From: Stentor coeruleus
Taxonomy: Eukaryota; Ciliophora; Heterotrichea; Heterotrichida; Stentoridae
Reading direction: 5' to 3'
Assembly (NCBI GenBank): GCA_001970955.1
Contig: MPUH01000038.1
Span: 62,001 to 126,000 of the forward strand
Length of the DNA: 64,000 nucleotides
The translations under genes were made by a program, and so were the position numbers. The notes beneath the pieces are model-generated. The model worked only from the letters and a program-made list of their open reading frames with translations. It was not told the DNA's origin and did no database searches. Positions 41,107-52,400 of this stretch are shown in pieces. How positions within the stretch are numbered: position 1 is the stretch's first letter; the number at the start of each line of letters is the position of its first letter.

Positions 41107-43648
41107 TTACCTGAAAATTTTATTGTAATCATAATATGATGAGTATTTTTCTAAGGATATAACAAAATAAGCACTTTTATCATACAGTATGGAATAAGGG
41201 TTTTTCTCAATTGAGCATTCTACTATATTTTTTAATAGTCTTATATTCTTATTAAACAACTCAAGTTCAAATTGTTTATTTTGTGATGTATACACTTTGT
41301 TCATACTATTTTTCAAGTTCATTATCATAACATTTTTCTCATGGTTTTTATGCAAACTAGTATCAAAATTAACTTTACCCAAGCATTCTTGGCAGCAAGT
41401 AACAACACAACTATTCTGTACAACAAAAACCTTATGCTTTTTTGGGCATATAAAGTAAGCATTTTCTGCATGAGCCTCAGCAAGAATATTTAAACTTTTT
41501 TGCATTCTAAACAAAAAAGGGTCAACTTCTTTTTCTTTATACCAATTGTAATTAATATTCCCATTCAGGTCATATTTTANACAAAAAAGGGTCAACTTCT
41601 TTTTCTTTATACCAATTGTAATTAATATTCCCATTCAGGTCATATTTTATACAGCGATTTACTTTATTATTCGATGTATCCGTAATTGTAAATGAGTCAA
41701 AAGTATATGTTTCCATCATTTTCACTCTTTCGTTAATAATTCTAACCATTTCTTCATATCCACATTTCAGCAAGCCAAACAAACTTTTCCTAATAACATC
41801 CTGACAAAACTCTGAATTATTTCCTCTCAAAAGACCTTTTACAATAAATCTCTCTTCATTATTTTCAACCTTAATCCCCGTATAGTTTTTTTTCTGCACA
41901 AGGAAAAACTTTGAATAAATCGCTTCTATCCTTATATTAACAAAAGTAAAATTCGCATTAATCATATGCATTAAAAACTCTCCAACACTTTCTGCTTCAG
42001 TCCAAGTATTTTTCCCAGTATCAATCATAATACTATCAGTATCCCCATATATAACCTTCAAACCTAAATGTTGTGACACAATTTCATTTGTACTATTAAG
42101 TATTTTCCTACCCTCAGTTGTAATAGTTTCAGCTAAATCAGGGAAATAAAATCTTGAAAACTTACTCCCTAGCACACCATATATAGAATTAGCAAGTACT
42201 TTTAAAGATTTTGAGTAAATTTCAAAAATATCTTTATCTAAACCAAATTCAGCAGATAAAGCTTGGATAATATATTCTTCTCTTTTTGTCACAAGATCAT
42301 CTAATATTTTAGGTATTATTTTATCAATAGTAAAACATATAGTTTTTTCTCTAACAATATTAGGATATAAACTTCTAAAGTCCATAACTAATATGTTGTT
42401 ATAAAGTCCTGGTTTTGGGTCTAAAACTAGTCCACCATGAAGTTTTTGTGTATCTGGAGTTATTATATCTTGTTTTTCTGGCCATAAATATTTGAGATTA
42501 TGTAATGAGTTTGTTATTATCATTTCGGATTTAGTTAAAAAACCTCCGTTTAGTGTTTTGTTCCATAAACTTCCTATGATTGTAGAGAGAAAATAACTTT
42601 CTATAAGAAAAAAACTTTTGGATAAACATTTGCATAAACTTTCAATATCGATACATTCTTCTGGATATTCATAGTATATTCTTCCAGATATCACTTTTTT
42701 GAAAATATTGTCTAAAGGGAATTTTTGTCTTATAATCCTCCCGAGTCTTGACCAATTTTTCACTTCAAGACCTTTGATTCTTGTTAGTATTTGAGATAAA
42801 CAGTTTGTAGGCTTGCTTATCACTATAATGTCTGCGTCGTTTACATACATTTTCATAAGGAAAAAGTTGAGAAGTTCTTTTTCAGTTTTAAAAGTTTCTG
42901 GGACTGAAAGAGAATATTTATTTGTAATAAAATTTGATGATAAAAGTAAATTCACGTTATAGTCTTTGAATAATGTCCAGGAAAGGTTTTTTATTTTATT
43001 GTCTTCCCAGATACAATGAACAGCTATTAAAGTTACTAATAAACCTTGTTTATTTATAATCTGAATATCTTTTGGGCATTTTACTGTTATTTCCTTCTTG
43101 CAATTACTCTGAAACGAATTACAAACTTCATATTTTTCCACTTTAATCCAACAAAAACCTTTAATCCCTTTTTTAACAATCAGAATTTCAACCAAATCTT
43201 CATGGTAACTAAGGATAACACTTTCACTAAAGTACTTTTTTATACCCCCATACGCAGAAACATAGCTAACTTTAACACATGATATTGGTTCACTTTTTTC
43301 CCCAAGGGTTTTTCTTATAACAATTTTGCTTCTAACATTCCATATTTTCCCTTCAAGTTGAAGTTTATTTATAACATCTTGACATGATTCCCATACTTCT
43401 TGCCTTATATAAATTTCTTTACTAACTTCTCTAATTTTCAAGCAAATACTTTTCCTAACATTTTCATCTTCGTATTTTCCAAAAATAAGGACACCTCCTG
43501 GTAATATGTAATCTTCAATTATGTCAATACAAAAAAAATCGAATGGCGGCTTGAGTGATATATCAGATGCTTGTGGGACTATAAGATTTGGAGTTGTTTG
43601 AGGATTTATTTCACTTAATAGTTTTCTACGTTTATGAACTGTGTCCAT
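41107..43648 (-). CDS. Short divergent B-family DNA polymerase, closest to Pol alpha
   Basis: After collapsing the N-flanked duplication (41511-41650) the gene encodes about 823 residues. Family-B motifs are in order: GGLVLDPKPGLYNN leading to motif A VMDFRSLYPNIVREKTICF (Asp423), motif B SLKVLANSIYGVLG (~481-494) and motif C VIYGDTDSIMID (Asp536, Asp538). After motif C comes FLVQKKNYTGIKV and then VKGLLRG. The wording around A and C matches Pol alpha rather than delta, epsilon or zeta. It is far shorter than Pol alpha (~1,400): the N-terminus is reduced, the exonuclease-like region (~200-300) lacks obvious catalytic acids, and the loop between motifs A and B is nearly absent. The usual SLYPS is SLYPN. 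The C-terminus has a few Cys (VVTCCQECLG) that may be a remnant zinc motif. Catalytic aspartates are intact, so activity is possible. It is probably a specialised paralogue. Confidence 0.82.
41511..41650. repeat. ~69-bp direct duplication around a single N inside the polymerase gene
   Basis: Positions 41511-41579 and 41581-41649 are identical at an offset of 70, with N at 41580. Left in place it breaks the reading frame. Collapsing it gives a continuous C-terminus (EKEVDPFLFRMQKSLNIL). Confidence 0.9.
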
Positions 43649-43860
43649 TTATTATATTTATAAGCTTATACAGAAAAAAAAATCTCATAAAGGTTTTATA
43701 ATATTCCTATATAATACTTTTATTATGTATAGGAATGTTTTAAATAGTATTTTAATACAACTTTTAATTAAGAATTAAACATAATATCTCTTTTATATCA
43801 TACTCTAATACAATATATTTTATTATCACATTAAGTTTTTGCTAAATTCTTATAAAAAAT

Positions 43861-45468
43861 ATGAGTAACAATGCTGAACAAGGAAAAGAAAAACCAATTG
43901 ACGTTGACGAACTTCACTCAGTCTTAGGAGACTTCCTTGAAACCCTTGAAAAATTTAAGTTATCTAAACGACTAGGAACATATCATCAATATTATATGTG
44001 GAAAGCTAAAGAAAGGACAAAAGTTGTTAAAGAAAATGATTTAGCTAAAGTTCAGCAACTAATTCCTCCAGGAATTGGAACTGATCACAACTTTGACATA
44101 TACTCGTTTTTTATTCAGAAGTGCAAATCAACTAATATTTTTATACCAATTATTGATACCCTAGTTATTTCTCAAGACCAAAAAAACCCTGCTTTTATAA
44201 CAAATGACACTAATGGAAAATTAAGCATCATTCGAGGACCTGATGCTTTAGATCAATTTTGTGCTAAATTAGAAAACTTTAACGCATTAGGATATCCAAT
44301 ATGCATATTCAAACCAAAATCAGGTAAAAACGTATTATTTAATAACATTAACAATATACGAGTATTTATTAATGAAATAGATAACATATCAGGATTATTT
44401 CAAAGATATGTAATCCCTCAAAATGATAGGAAATATTTTTTTCGGGCCCATTGGAAAAACAATTCTAAAATCAGTGGGTATTTGGTTGGTAGTACAGATT
44501 TCCAGAAAAAACATAAAGTCCTTTTAAAACCTTTACCTAATTTGCATTTACCATATAGTAAAAGTAATGAATCTCTTGAGTTAGGGAGAAAAAAATACAT
44601 AAATGATAGTAAAATGCTTGAAATTGCAAGGCATCATTCTATAGCTTCGAACTGTAGTTCAAAAAAATTTTTAAAAAGCTTTGAAGAAAGTGAATCAGAA
44701 GTCAAAGGACTTTTTGAAGTAGGGTTTATGAATAATACAATTGCTTCTATTAAAGATGAACTTGAACTGAAATTTTCTTTTGCTTCAAATGAAGATAAAT
44801 TATTAAAAGAATTAACAATAGATGAAGGACTTGTTGGCAAATTTATAGTTACAGGACGAAATCCTGAAAACTCATTTGCAACTAAAGTGAAATATGTCTT
44901 CCCTGAAATCGAAGAAATAACTAAAAATGTTGTTTCGATCATACATGCACATTCGATAAAAAATAAAGTAAAACTTGAAGAGATCACAATTGACTTTATC
45001 AAAAATATATCAGGTTCTTGGTTGGTTTTAAAAATTGATAAGATTCTTATAAACGAAGATAAATCTAAATTTCAAGAACTTATCCTTCCAGATAATATGA
45101 GAATACATAACACTTTTATTCCGTTACTACTTCATTCAGATGTTCCTTCAAAACCTGAGTCATTATGTATTTCTCCTAATCTCACTGAACCTGAAATAAT
45201 TAACCAAAGAGTTATCCTTAAAGATGAATCAAGACCAAGAAGAGTAACTTTAAAAGATGTGTCAATAGGACCGGTATCACGAACTGTTGAAGAAAAATAT
45301 AATAATGTAATTCAGAGGCTTGAAAAATTGTCAATGACAACCCTTCCGAAAATACCAAATATTTTACCTGATATAATATCAAATTATGAGAAATATTATA
45401 AAAATAGTGAACTTAAGCTTCATAATAAGAAAAAGGAACTAGCTAGAAAGCATAAAATTATAAATTGA
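43861..45468 (+). CDS. Orphan protein, 535 aa
   Basis: I do not recognise this protein. It has an acidic start (EKPIDVDELHSVLGDFLETL), a globular central region of about 200 residues containing FQRYVIPQNDRKYFFRAHW, and a second region with alternating hydrophobic strands (for example ISGSWLVLKIDKILIN). The C-terminal tail is basic and coiled. No catalytic signature, membrane segment or signal peptide is seen. Full length and even codon use indicate a functional gene. It ends with TGA at 45466-45468. It is divergent from the polymerase gene, with 212 bp between starts. Confidence 0.65.
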   Translation: MSNNAEQGKEKPIDVDELHSVLGDFLETLEKFKLSKRLGTYHQYYMWKAKERTKVVKENDLAKVQQLIPPGIGTDHNFDIYSFFIQKCKSTNIFIPIIDTLVISQDQKNPAFITNDTNGKLSIIRGPDALDQFCAKLENFNALGYPICIFKPKSGKNVLFNNINNIRVFINEIDNISGLFQRYVIPQNDRKYFFRAHWKNNSKISGYLVGSTDFQKKHKVLLKPLPNLHLPYSKSNESLELGRKKYINDSKMLEIARHHSIASNCSSKKFLKSFEESESEVKGLFEVGFMNNTIASIKDELELKFSFASNEDKLLKELTIDEGLVGKFIVTGRNPENSFATKVKYVFPEIEEITKNVVSIIHAHSIKNKVKLEEITIDFIKNISGSWLVLKIDKILINEDKSKFQELILPDNMRIHNTFIPLLLHSDVPSKPESLCISPNLTEPEIINQRVILKDESRPRRVTLKDVSIGPVSRTVEEKYNNVIQRLEKLSMTTLPKIPNILPDIISNYEKYYKNSELKLHNKKKELARKHKIIN

Positions 45469-46121
45469 GTTTTGTAAGCTTTGATTGGATGGGTTAATGC
45501 TGGAAGAATTTTGTGATAATTTAATTATTATTTAGGTTTATGTTAAAAGATTCAACAAAAATGCTTTCTCTCAGCTTGAAATATGTAAAAACTAAGCTTA
45601 AGAATATAGTGGGTTTTTAATTATTTTAAAATGGGTATACTAAATATGTTGAATTTTCTAATAATTGTAAGTTAGGATTAAAGGTCTTGAATTTTGTTGG
45701 GCAGTTAAATTTAGGATTTAAATTCAATATAAATAGTGTATTGAATCAAAAGGTAATAATAACAATGAGGCTTTTTAAATGAATAAATTTGATATAAAGA
45801 ATAAATTATGTTAACTTATCCTAAAAACCACTAAAAATGCAAAGCAAAAGGCTGAGTTCTACATTTAAAGCAATTTTTAGTATACTCCTTGTAAAAATTT
45901 AGAAAAAATCTATAACACCTAGAAATTAAAAAAAAGCTAATTACATCAAAGGGTCTACTTTGGAAAATTTTAGAAATCTTCAGATTCTCTCTATAAAATT
46001 TTAGAAATCTTCAGATTCTCTCTATAAAATTTTGATTTTCTTACATTTAACAAAACTATTTTAAAATGCATAATCTCAAGCCATAAAACATCTGCAAAAT
46101 AAAAATCATTATTTTCAACTA
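45469..46121. other. Intergenic with a 31-bp tandem repeat
   Basis: Convergent spacer. The first ~100 bp is T/G-rich and the rest A/T-rich. It contains the short repeat at 45964-46033 and no recognisable gene. Confidence 0.5.
45964..46033. repeat. 31-bp perfect tandem repeat, 2.3 copies
   Basis: The unit starts AAAATTTTAGAAATCTTCAG and repeats without mismatch at 45964 and 45995, followed by the first 8 bp of a third copy. No N is present. Confidence 0.95.
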
Positions 46122-47267
46122 CTATTCAAAGTTATCTAAGCAATACTCTTCATTAACCATAGTGCAGTTAAATTGAACTACTCTATGATGTTCATTAGTG
46201 TTTAATTCACTAACCTTAAGAACTACGCATGTAATATCATCTATACTATTTCTGTCAATATTACTTACCGAAAACCATTTTGTTCGAGCTTCTTCACATA
46301 TAAGTCTAGCTGGAGTGCAATTTTTAACAGTTCCTGGGAAGTCTTGAGAAGCTTCTCCACAGCATTTATCGAAATTCTGAGATAAAAAATCAGTAATATG
46401 ATCATTTGACATCACATCCCATACCCCATCACTAGCAATAACAACATATTTGTCTCTTGGATGTAATTGAACACAAGCATAGATTGGTGCGGCAATAACC
46501 CCAATACTTTTTCCTGTAAAATCACCTAAACTTCTACTCATTGCTAATCCTGGTATGTTAGTATCTCCTTGCCATATACGATAAGGTCCTCTTTTTACAC
46601 CATTTTCATTTGTATATCTTCGTACACAACCACCTTGGGCTTTAATTCGATGATATTCTTCTTTATGGTTAGGCTTTTGGTCTGTGGTTAGTTGGTTTGA
46701 ATAAAAATAGTTTCCATTGTTTGAAGATATTAGGATACCTCTTGAATCTCCTACACTAGCACAGTGTATATGAGTAGAAGTTAAAATTGCAAGTACACAT
46801 GTTGATCCGGATAAGTCACAATTTATATCAGAACTTTTCAAGTCTTCATCACATTTAAGGAACAATTCTTTAATAGCATCCTGTGTATCATAAATGAAAT
46901 CTTGGAAATGCTTATAATAATATTGTGTAAAATAGTCTACACAGAAATTTGCAACAAAATGACCATTAGCCCCATGCCCATCAAATAGCATAATCATCAG
47001 TGTATTTTGATAAATGACAAATGAATAATTATCTTGGCATTTTTTTGGAGCAGTATCTGTAATATCTTGTCCTGGAAGTATACATCCAGAAATCATTGCT
47101 GGCCTCTCTTCTAACATTACTATTTCTGCAAGCTGGCTTGCAGGTTTGCTAACTAAAAACCCCATTTTCATAAAGTCCTTTCCTAAAGTTTCCAAGTTTT
47201 TCAATTCTGTATGTATTAACCTAGGGTAGTTAAGCTCTTTTTTTTCTGTATTGTGGCTATTACCCAT
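46122..47267 (-). CDS. PP2C-type (PPM) protein phosphatase, probably N-myristoylated
   Basis: The 381-residue protein has all principal PPM motifs: QDNYSF (metal Asp79), LFDGHGANG (96-99 DGHG), DLSGSTCVLAIL, ASVGDSRGIL, LAMSRSLGDF and VIASDGVWDVMS, with a final metal-site Asp in IDDITCVVL. It should be a Mn/Mg-dependent Ser/Thr phosphatase. The N-terminus MGNSHNTEKK fits an N-myristoylation signal (Gly2, Ser4-like small residue, downstream Lys), so membrane or ciliary membrane association is likely. The catalytic domain fills most of the protein and no regulatory domain is added. PPM phosphatases of this size are numerous in ciliates. Confidence 0.93.
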   Translation of the reverse strand: MGNSHNTEKKELNYPRLIHTELKNLETLGKDFMKMGFLVSKPASQLAEIVMLEERPAMISGCILPGQDITDTAPKKCQDNYSFVIYQNTLMIMLFDGHGANGHFVANFCVDYFTQYYYKHFQDFIYDTQDAIKELFLKCDEDLKSSDINCDLSGSTCVLAILTSTHIHCASVGDSRGILISSNNGNYFYSNQLTTDQKPNHKEEYHRIKAQGGCVRRYTNENGVKRGPYRIWQGDTNIPGLAMSRSLGDFTGKSIGVIAAPIYACVQLHPRDKYVVIASDGVWDVMSNDHITDFLSQNFDKCCGEASQDFPGTVKNCTPARLICEEARTKWFSVSNIDRNSIDDITCVVLKVSELNTNEHHRVVQFNCTMVNEEYCLDNFE

Positions 47268-47495
47268 AATAAATTTAACATTTGAATCATTTATTATTAT
47301 ATGTAAAGGGAGTATTTTAAAGTGATTTTATTTGTAAAATTCAAAGCTGAGAATATAATTTTATGGTGATATAAAGATAGAGAAATATTGTTTATTATAA
47401 TAAATGGCTTTAACTGAAATTATTAAGTTTTTTTTTATTCACTTAATATTCTACAATACAAATTTTATGTCTATAAACTATTGTTAACTAACCTA

Positions 47496-48476
47496 TTAAT
47501 AAGGGATATTATTGAATCCACAGACAGTCTTCAAAACAACACTGTTCTCATAATGATCAATAATCAAAATATTCCCCATTTTCCAGCCATAATTCTTCAT
47601 CTCAGTATCAAATGATGGCAAAGCTTTATTTGCATGATTAGCTAACTGAAGAAGAGTATGCGATTTCCAAGGTAATACACTTTCTAATACAGTTTCACTA
47701 TTAGCTGTAAGTGTCCATGAAATCTTAAAAAGTGTTTCAGGCCATGTTCCTTTCATAAAAGTATTTACTGTTTGGTTATTAAATTGAATCATTTTCTTAA
47801 GATCTGGAGTATCTGCATAAGTATTATAAATAGCAGAAGGTGGCCATATATTGACCATATCAAAAGCTTGTTCCATTGTAACCATAGCTCTTTTTCCTGT
47901 ACTTATCATCTGATTAATAGTAAAACTAAATGTTAAGTCTACAGGAGCTAAGTATGGTCCTAAAGTATTTTGAACCATAGTCTTAAGAATAGTAATATCA
48001 TCTGATGTAGGAAATCCTTCAAAATGAGACATTTCAACAATGACGATTTCTTTAGGATAATCTCTTAAGTAAGCTGAAATATTCCCTAGTAAATATTGAA
48101 CTGGAGATCCTTCAACAAAGTGAAATGTGACCCAAGTTTTAGTATTTTTTTGCCATCCTGCACGAAGATCAAAGTATCTTATCCCACCTTGCATTTGTTG
48201 GTAAAAATCTTGATCTTGTGTTTGAGCCCATTCTTGAGCTATTATACCTGCATCTCTATCAACCATATCAGCAAGCTTGTAAATATCTTCCCAAAGAGCT
48301 GAAGTGTCTCCGGGCATTGGAGTTGTTGAAAGCCAATAAGTCCCACTATCATGAGTTCCTGGAATTGTAATGTTTTTTAAAGTCAAGTCACCAATGATGT
48401 TAAGATTGTCACCAATCCAAGTTGCTGGATTTATACTTAGTGCCAGAGGCAAAATAGCCATAAACGTAGCTAGCAT
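47496..48476 (-). CDS. Secreted PLCXD-type phosphatidylinositol phospholipase C X-domain protein
   Basis: The 326-residue protein begins with a cleavable signal peptide (LATFMAILPLALS). A single PI-PLC X domain follows, with both catalytic histidines: ITIPGTHDSGTYWL (His42) and TWVTFHFVEG (His119). Supporting motifs are GGIRYFDLRAG and KEIVIVEMSHFEGF. There is no Y, C2 or EF-hand module, so it belongs to the bacterial-like/PLCXD class and not to eukaryotic signalling PLCs. It probably acts extracellularly, in secretory organelles or in food vacuoles, possibly on PI or GPI anchors. The substrate is inferred from the family. Confidence 0.88.
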   Translation of the reverse strand: MLATFMAILPLALSINPATWIGDNLNIIGDLTLKNITIPGTHDSGTYWLSTTPMPGDTSALWEDIYKLADMVDRDAGIIAQEWAQTQDQDFYQQMQGGIRYFDLRAGWQKNTKTWVTFHFVEGSPVQYLLGNISAYLRDYPKEIVIVEMSHFEGFPTSDDITILKTMVQNTLGPYLAPVDLTFSFTINQMISTGKRAMVTMEQAFDMVNIWPPSAIYNTYADTPDLKKMIQFNNQTVNTFMKGTWPETLFKISWTLTANSETVLESVLPWKSHTLLQLANHANKALPSFDTEMKNYGWKMGNILIIDHYENSVVLKTVCGFNNIPY

Positions 48477-49469
48477 TATAAGGTTTAGGTTAATGGACTA
48501 TATTTTTAGAATAAATCTTTTAGCTGGAGAGAAAATTTTATGATGTTTTTAAGATAGATTTCTATTTTAATAATACTTAGATTTATTTGAGAGATATTTA
48601 TGTGTATGGTTGCTAAGTGAATGATGTTTTTCTATAAAGAGAGCATTATTTTTGGAGGAAATCAGAATTTTAGCACAAATTAAACTTTTTATGTGTTGAA
48701 ATGTATAATGATTATGCATGATTAATAAAGGTTCTGTTAATATGTTGAACTTAATACTGTGAGAATTTCAGATTATAAAAATAATGAAAATCAATAGGAA
48801 ATTGATAACCTTAGACACAAAATAATAATTAAGTCAGCTTCTAGATTTGATAGCTGAAAGTGAAAGTATAAGTAAAAAGACTTTTAGAGATTTAGCACTA
48901 TTTTATTATAAAGGAATTCAGGAAAATTAATTTAGATTTATCATCAGGAAATTTTTAGGATTAACAGAACTTGTTTCTGAGTATATAATTATAGAAAAGA
49001 CTTGGTTTTAGAAAGATTATTTTCATATTCTTAGCTCCAGGAAATACAAGAAAAAATATTACTTAAAAAGAAACTTACCTTTTTTGGTTAATTTCCTTAG
49101 CTTACCAATAAGATTAGTATTATTTTTCCTTGGCCTAACTCAAAACTATTAGTTGGATTATTAAGCCAAAATGCTCTAATAAGAAGTCAAAAATTTCTTA
49201 ATGAACAAAACAATCTTGAAAATGTTTAGATATTTTTTAATGTTTAATAACAAAGCTAATCACTTACTTAGTAACTAAAAAAATTATAATATATTAATTC
49301 CAACATAAAAACTCTTCAAAATCCTAATCCACCTTCATCAATAATTTTACTATAACCAAATTTCTAAACCTAATCTTAAAATCTATAATAAAATTACTCT
49401 AAATTCTTCCTATCTCACAGTAATAACCTCTAATAAAAAGCGTGAATTCCCAAAACAATATAATTATAA
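48477..49469. other. Divergent intergenic ~1 kb, possible coding relic in the middle
   Basis: Near the PLCXD start the plus strand is T/G-rich, and before the giant gene (49290-49469) it is A/C-rich. Between ~48835 and 49100 one plus frame reads LLDLIAESESISKKTFRDLA, then FLGLTELVSEYIIIEKTW, broken by TAA and TAG. It may be an old gene relic; no family was recognised. Confidence 0.4.
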
Positions 49470-52400
49470 ATGGAAATTACTTATCCTAGAAGAAGTTCAT
49501 CCAAAGATCCAAGCCATACCAACGCAAATAGATACCTAGCATACACCCAATCACGCCCAAAGTCAATGTCAAAAGATCGTAAAAAAGAAGATCCCCCAAG
49601 GGCATCAGCAATAGATGCGCGGCTGGCAACAGTATACGATAAAGTTAAAAGTAAAATATATACAGTACTAAGTTACACCAATGATCCAATTGTTCCTATA
49701 AAATCCCCAGCATTTCTAAATACAAAAAACGAATTCGAAAAAGATAATCAAAGACATTCAAGAAAGTCTTCAAGTTTTACTCAAATCACTGAAATGCTTT
49801 CAAAAGCCCAAGCTGAAACATTTGAGATTTTTAAACATTGTAAAGTCTTAGATGAAATGAGTTTCAATGCTAAACTTTGGGAAGTTTTTAACAATCTAAG
49901 TCATGAAATATGGAATAATTGTTTTCAAAACAGGTTAAGTGATAAAAGTTTGGCCCAAGAAAATATACAATTAAGAAATACATTGGCTCAGATGGAACAA
50001 CAAGTTTTAAGATTAAAAGTTCATATTCAAGATAAAGACTTAGAAAGAGGAGAGTCGGAGATTCATTTTTTAAAAACAGAACTTGAAAGGACTAAAGGTC
50101 TTGGACAGGATCTTCAAATGGAACTTAGTAATAAAATTGCTTTAATACAAAGTCAAGAACAACAATTAAGCATTTTAAGGCATGAGTTAAGAAATAGAGA
50201 TAATGATCTTATGGGAAGGACACAAAGTAAAATTTCTGGAACTGCAGTGGATTTAAGAGATAAACTTTTAAAAGTTACTCAAGAAAGAGACGCACTTAGA
50301 GAATGGAAAAATCGATTCACTCAATATCCTTCAACATATGAAAAAGCTATACATAAAATCAAAGAAGATCATATTATGGAAAAACAAAAATTACAAGATA
50401 GTATCGAACAATTACACTCTTTGGTTGGAGAAAAAAGTCCAAAAAATGCATCTAAAACGACATATGGTTTTTTTTCATCAAAAGATAGAGAAGCTGTATT
50501 TAGGAACTCAACAAGATCTTCTCCTAATACTGAAAATAAACTTAAAGACCAAATCCTTGGAATGAAACAAGAAATAGCAGACCTTAAAGAAAATTTGAAT
50601 ATGATTTTAGCTGACTATGAAAGTGTTTGTCATAAATTTAAAGTTCAAAGCGAGCAGTTTGAAAGAGCGAAAGCTGAGTTTGAAATTACTATAGAAACTT
50701 ATGAAATAAGGTTAAAAGAAAATGCTGAAAGGGTTGAGAATAAAGAAAAAGAAAAGCTTGACTCAGAAGGGAAAATTACTTTTGGGGGTATAGGAAGAGG
50801 TAAAAAACAAGTATTTAGAGCTGGAAGGGTAGAAAGAAAAGATGAGAGTTTTGATTTGGAGATACTCAGAGAAAAAATTGAAAGTTTGGAAGGGGATAAG
50901 AAAAAGCTTGAAGAGATTTTAAAGCAGGATGAAGATCAAATGAATCAGTTTGAAACTGAAATTGAAGACTTGAAATTATTGCTTGAAGACCAAAAAGCTA
51001 ATTTTACTACAATTCAAGATGAAGAAAAATCTAAGTATTTGAAGAAAGTAAAGGAGTTAGAGGATAAACTTAAACAATCTGATATGAAAATTGAAGATGC
51101 ACTTAAAAAAACTAAAAAAGATCAGGAACTTATTAAAAGTAAAGAAAATGAGTTGGAAGAGATGGAAATGATGGTGAAATCTTTAGAAGAAGAGAATATA
51201 AGTTTGGAAAATGACATGAAAACATTAAAAGAAAGTCTTGAAAATAAGTTTATATTACAAAAGAACACTGAGGTTATGAGATTAAATAGACTTATTCAAA
51301 GGCTCCAAGAAGAAATTAAAAAAGAAAAAGACTTAAATGAAGACTCGAAAAACAGTTTGATGAGTCCTTTAAAAAATGAAGTTAATCAATTGAAACTTGA
51401 ATTAAACAATCAAAATGCAGCAAATGAGCAGCTTTTAATGGATAAAGAAATCCTTTTGATTGAAGCTGAAGAACTTAAAAATACGCTTGAGTCTAAAAAA
51501 CAAGAATTTAAGTTACTTGAAGATAAATTTAAAGCCCAACAAGGGGAAATAAGAGAAAATCAGAAAAAAATTGCTGAGTTTACGAAAAATGCTAAGCAAA
51601 ATCAAGAGTTGTTAGAAAAAATTAAAGGATTTAAAGCTGAAATAAATGAAAAGAAAGTTAGTATTGAGGATCTTGATAGAAACAACTGTGAAAAAGATAA
51701 AAAGATTAGAGAATTAGAGTTAAGAGAACAAGAATATGAAAACCAGCTTAATAAAATACTCCAGGAAAACAGAGAAAATGATAAAAGAAATAAGGAACAG
51801 CAAAAAAAAATACTTTTTGAGAAAGATAAAGAAAAGAAAAACCTGGAAAACACAATAAAAACCCTTCAGGATCTGGTAAACGACCTTGAACAAGATCTTA
51901 AAGACAAAAAAAACCAAATCACTGAAGAGTTTACTAAGAAACTTGAAGAAAAAGATAAGGAAATCAACAGGAACTTAAAAAAACTTGAAGATTTCCAAGA
52001 GGATACAAAGAAAAGGCTTATTTTAGCTGAAAAAGATAAAGAATCCAGTTTGGTTACTTTAAAAAACCATTTGAAAAAAGTTAATGATGATTATGCTGAA
52101 CAAATAACTATAAGGAAATCTTTAGAAACTCAAATTGCAGATCTGGAATTAGAATTAAATGATGCTCTTGAAACTAAAGATAATAAAATATCAGAATATG
52201 AGATCCTAAACGAAGCTTTCCAATTATTACAAGATGAAATTAAAGAGTTAAGGATGATAAACAATAAAAATCAGCAGAAAGAACAAGAAATTCAAGAAAA
52301 AGATATGAAAATCATAGAATTTGAGGGGAAAATCGCCAAAAATGAAGATCAGTATAAAAATAATATTGAAAAGCTTAATAAACAGATTAAAAAAGAACAA

